From the NCBI RefSeq assembly GCF_036226685.1, contig NZ_CP109009.1, positions 4,774,001 through 4,838,000 of the forward strand: a stretch of 64,000 bases of DNA, read 5' to 3'. How positions within the stretch are numbered: the first letter of the stretch is position 1; each line of letters opens with the position of its first letter. The stretch comes from Streptomyces sp. NBC_00690. Its GTDB lineage: Bacteria > Actinomycetota > Actinomycetes > Streptomycetales > Streptomycetaceae. The notes beneath the pieces were generated by a model. It did no database searches. It saw only the letters and a program-made list of their open reading frames with translations, and had not been told where the DNA came from. Positions 62,238 through 64,000 of this stretch are shown in pieces. The translations under genes and the position numbers were made by a program.

Positions 62238-64000
62238 TCAGTCCTCGGAAGGCGCGCTCGGCAGACGGGACTGGATCAGATCCATCACCGACGAGTCCGT
62301 CAGCGTCGTCACATCGCCCATCTGACGGTTCTCGGCGACATCCCGCAGCAGTCGCCGCATGATCTTTCCGGAACGTGTCTTGGGCAGCTCCGCCACCGGC
62401 AGGACACGCTTGGGCTTGGCGATCGGGCCGAGGGTCTTGCCGACGTGATTGCGCAGGTCAGCCACCAGGTTCTCGTCCTCGGTCGCCGTGCCCCGCAGGA
62501 TGACGAACGCGACGATGGCCTGTCCGGTCGTCTCGTCGTTCGCGCCGACGACGGCCGCCTCGGCGACCTTGGGGTGGGAGACCAGCGCGGACTCGACCTC
62601 GGTCGTGGAGATGTTGTGACCGGAGACCAACATGACGTCATCGACCCGGCCGAGCAGCCAGATGTCGCCGTCGTCGTCCTTCTTGGCGCCGTCCCCGGCG
62701 AAGTACTTGCCCTCGAAGCGGGACCAGTAGGTGTCGATGAACCGCTGGTCGTCGCCCCAGATCGTGCGCAGCATCGACGGCCACGGCTCGGTGAGGACCA
62801 GATAGCCGCCACCACCGTTCGGGACCTCGTTGGCCTCGTCGTCGACGACGGTCGCCGCGATTCCCGGCAGGGCCCGCTGGGCGGATCCCGGCTTCGTCTC
62901 GGTGACGCCGGGCAGCGGCGAGATCATCATCGCGCCGGTCTCCGTCTGCCACCAGGTGTCGACGATGGGGGTGCTGCCGCCGCCGATGTGCTCCCGGTAC
63001 CAGATCCATGCCTCGGGGTTGATCGGCTCACCGACCGAGCCGAGGATGCGCAGGCTGGAGAGGTCGAACTTCGCGGGGATGTCGTCTCCCCACTTCATGA
63101 ACGTGCGGATCGCGGTGGGCGCGGTGTAGAGGATCGTGACCCCGTACTTCTGGATGACCTCCCAGAACCGGCCCTGGTGCGGGGTGTCCGGCGTGCCCTC
63201 GTACATGACCTGCGTCGCGCCGTTGGCCAGCGGGCCGTACACGATGTACGAGTGCCCGGTGACCCAGCCGATGTCGGCGGTACACCAGTAGACGTCCGAC
63301 TCCGGCTTGAGGTCGAAGACGGCGTGGTGGGTGTAGGCGGCCTGGGTGAGGTAGCCGCCGGAGGTGTGCAGGATGCCCTTGGGCTTCCCGGTGGTGCCGG
63401 ACGTGTACAGGATGAAGAGCGGGTGCTCCGCGTCGAACGCCTCGGGGGTGTGCTCCGCGGACTGGCGGTCGACGATGTCGTGCCACCACACGTCGCGGCC
63501 TTCGGTGACGGCCGTGTCCTGGCCCGTGCGACGGACCACCAGTACGTTCTCGACCTGGGGGCACTTGGCGACGGCGTCGTCGATGGCGGGCTTCAGCGCC
63601 ATCGGCTTGCCACGGCGGTAGCCGCCGTCGGCGGTGATGACCAGCTTGGCGTCGGCGTCCAGGATGCGGGAGGCGACGGCATCGGCGGAGAAGCCACCGA
63701 AGACCACCGAATGGGCGGCGCCGATTCGGGCGCAGGCCAGCATCGCCACCGCGGCCTCGGGAATCATCGGCAGATAGATGGCGACGCGGTCGCCCTTCTG
63801 CACACCCAGCTCGGTCAGGGCGTTCGCGGCCCGCGAGACCTCGTCCTTCAGCTCGGCGTAGGTGACGGCGCGGCTGTCTCCGGGCTCGCCCTCGAAGTGG
63901 ATCGCCACCCGGTCGCCGTTTCCGGCCTCGACATGGCGGTCCACGCAGTTGTAGGCGACGTTGAGTTTGCCGTCCGCGAACCACTTGGCGAAGGGCGGGT
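62238..64000 (-). CDS. acs: Acetyl-CoA synthetase (5' end outside window)
   Basis: This enzyme makes acetyl-CoA from acetate, ATP and CoA. The frame continues to the right edge (upstream residues [20 protein letters not shown] are visible), so the true start is outside. ANL-superfamily motifs are complete here: [64 protein letters not shown] and the acetylatable lysine in [13 protein letters not shown]. It is followed by a strong terminator. Confidence 0.97.
   Translation of the reverse strand, partial: PPFAKWFADGKLNVAYNCVDRHVEAGNGDRVAIHFEGEPGDSRAVTYAELKDEVSRAANALTELGVQKGDRVAIYLPMIPEAAVAMLACARIGAAHSVVFGGFSADAVASRILDADAKLVITADGGYRRGKPMALKPAIDDAVAKCPQVENVLVVRRTGQDTAVTEGRDVWWHDIVDRQSAEHTPEAFDAEHPLFILYTSGTTGKPKGILHTSGGYLTQAAYTHHAVFDLKPESDVYWCTADIGWVTGHSYIVYGPLANGATQVMYEGTPDTPHQGRFWEVIQKYGVTILYTAPTAIRTFMKWGDDIPAKFDLSSLRILGSVGEPINPEAWIWYREHIGGGSTPIVDTWWQTETGAMMISPLPGVTETKPGSAQRALPGIAATVVDDEANEVPNGGGGYLVLTEPWPSMLRTIWGDDQRFIDTYWSRFEGKYFAGDGAKKDDDGDIWLLGRVDDVMLVSGHNISTTEVESALVSHPKVAEAAVVGANDETTGQAIVAFVILRGTATEDENLVADLRNHVGKTLGPIAKPKRVLPVAELPKTRSGKIMRRLLRDVAENRQMGDVTTLTDSSVMDLIQSRLPSAPSED

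Overview
The window is a high-GC actinobacterial chromosome segment, almost certainly Streptomyces. Supporting signs are GTG/TTG starts, many ATGA/GTGA stop-start overlaps, rare TTA codons in two genes, a WhiB-like regulator with WblA features, ESX-like small proteins, TerD paralogues, a SigE-family sigma factor and Streptomyces-type long linkers. No replication origin, CRISPR array or complete insertion sequence was found.

Layout: 0-3 kb, an ABC-2 exporter pair with a divergent GbsR/MarR-type regulator and an 18-bp perfect palindrome between them. 3-6.7 kb, a degenerate diacylglycerol-kinase-like gene, purA, and small conserved genes ended by strong hairpins. 6.8-11.2 kb, an ESX/WXG-like operon (small ESX-like protein, large frameshifted secreted-type protein with a TTA codon, membrane-anchored protein) next to a Ser/Thr kinase with one membrane segment. 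11.2-20.3 kb, a MarR/DJ-1 pair, a class III aminotransferase, a long TerD-type protein, a GntR regulator and a fused GT2-polytopic membrane glycosyltransferase. 20.5-29 kb, a SLATT-type membrane protein, ybaB, recR, a DUF5063 gene, lysC, an asd-like gene lacking the catalytic cysteine, and a SigE-family sigma factor with a membrane partner. 29-36 kb, SURF1, an S9 peptidase, a methyltransferase, a phosphopantetheinyl transferase, TerD, and an ArsR-SRPBCC pair.

36.2-39.05 kb is the clearest accessory patch: an IS21 IstB remnant, two broken C-terminal fragments of RNase A-like contact-dependent toxins, each followed by an immunity-type gene. It looks like an orphan toxin-immunity array that lost its delivery domain. 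A FAD-dependent oxidoreductase and a nearly 1-kb gene-poor stretch follow, ending at tRNA-Pro(CGG).

41.6-64 kb is a conserved actinobacterial core: metallophosphoesterase, YqeY, bifunctional PBP, wblA, two ArsA-type ATPases, DUF4177, RidA, NUDIX, MBL hydrolase, SPFH protein, crp, nth, NUDIX/CoA pyrophosphatase, MarP-like serine protease, alpha/beta hydrolase, holin-like protein, nhaA and acs (cut by the right edge). From memory, this order closely follows the Mycobacterium tuberculosis block from acs to ponA2 (Rv3667-Rv3682), and the 21-26 kb part follows ybaB/recR/ask/asd.

Genes were assigned by reading motifs only. No database search was run, so family names rest on recognisable motifs and remembered gene order.
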